Program-made: the position numbers and the translations under genes | NCBI GenBank assembly: GCA_016124895.1 | Contig: WGMU01000018.1 | Location: forward strand, 62,001 to 126,000 | Length of the DNA stretch: 64,000 nucleotides | Reading direction: 5' to 3' | Origin: a bacterium | GTDB taxonomy: Bacteria; Planctomycetota; Planctomycetia; Planctomycetales; Planctomycetaceae | The notes under the pieces: generated by a model | What the model saw: only the letters and a program-made list of their open reading frames with translations | Told to the model about the DNA's origin: nothing | Database searches by the model: none | Shown here: piece by piece, positions 63,829-64,000 of the stretch | How positions within the stretch are numbered: the first letter of the stretch is position 1 | How the letters are laid out: every line of letters starts with the position of its first letter

Positions 63829-64000
63829 AGCGTCCTCGTCTCTGAGGTCCTCGCCGTTGTGTCAAATTCGAGCCGGCACTTCGTGACCGGTACGACCAGT
63901 CCGGATTCGACCGGAGTATGCGTCGCCGAGGCAACCCGCACAGCGAGCAAGGTTACCCGGCAATGCCAATCCGCGTTTCACGGCAGGCTCCGTCGGGAAA

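Overview
The window looks like chromosomal DNA of a planctomycete (Planctomycetota, probably order Planctomycetales; genus not determinable by eye). The DNA is GC-rich. It carries gene families that are concentrated in this phylum: a DUF1552 / DUF1587-DUF1592-DUF1588-DUF1585 cytochrome-like pair, several sulfatases, an ECF sigma factor next to a Ser/Thr kinase, secreted Val/Gln/Tyr-rich repeat proteins, an H4MPT-linked C1-transfer protein, and many large exported proteins of unknown function. No tRNA, rRNA, CRISPR array, prophage or transposase was seen.

Layout. 1-555 (-): 5' part of an H4MPT-linked C1-transfer protein. 0.9-5.3 kb (+): a large exported protein with repeated secretin N-domain-like modules, a strong terminator, and a CbpA-type J-domain chaperone. 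5.4-7.2 kb (-): an exported protein ending in a YHS-like domain. 7.7-12.5 kb (+): a signalling cluster of ECF sigma factor, membrane Ser/Thr kinase with an N-terminal zinc-finger-like segment, and an exported coiled-coil protein with a trypsin-like scaffold that has lost its catalytic residues. 12.6-19.7 kb: TPR protein, class-I glutamine-amidotransferase-like protein without its nucleophilic Cys, an exported protein of unknown function, subtilase, exported nucleoside hydrolase and sulfatase.

19.8-31.2 kb (-): five same-strand genes that may form one exported redox cluster. In transcription order these are an FMN-binding TPR protein, a NapH-NapG-like 4Fe-4S membrane protein, a large lipoprotein, a DUF1552 protein, and a DUF1592-type c-heme protein with a C-terminal HMA-like domain. 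31.6-38.6 kb: monomeric NADP-isocitrate dehydrogenase, then a second nucleoside hydrolase-sulfatase pair, a MetE-like protein and a STAS-like protein.

39.1-48.7 kb: an unknown protein, a histidine kinase with a c-heme DUF3365-like sensor domain, rpsT, an acyltransferase 3, and a cluster of a PadR regulator with two membrane proteins that join a HAAS-like prefix domain to repeated STN/secretin-like modules. 49.2-58.9 kb (+): a translationally coupled recC-recB-recD operon. 58.9-63.8 kb (-): a secreted repeat protein, a DUF3352-like protein and an ECF sigma/anti-sigma pair.

The most distinctive DNA-level signal is a set of long-armed inverted repeats (23-33 nt arms, 14-61 nt loops) of at least five sequence types. 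Four types lie between genes. Two types also sit inside genes: one in recC and one in recB, each kept in frame and translated as an extra low-complexity peptide. These behave like mobile hairpin elements that can be accommodated in proteins. All functional statements come from motif reading by eye; no database search was run.
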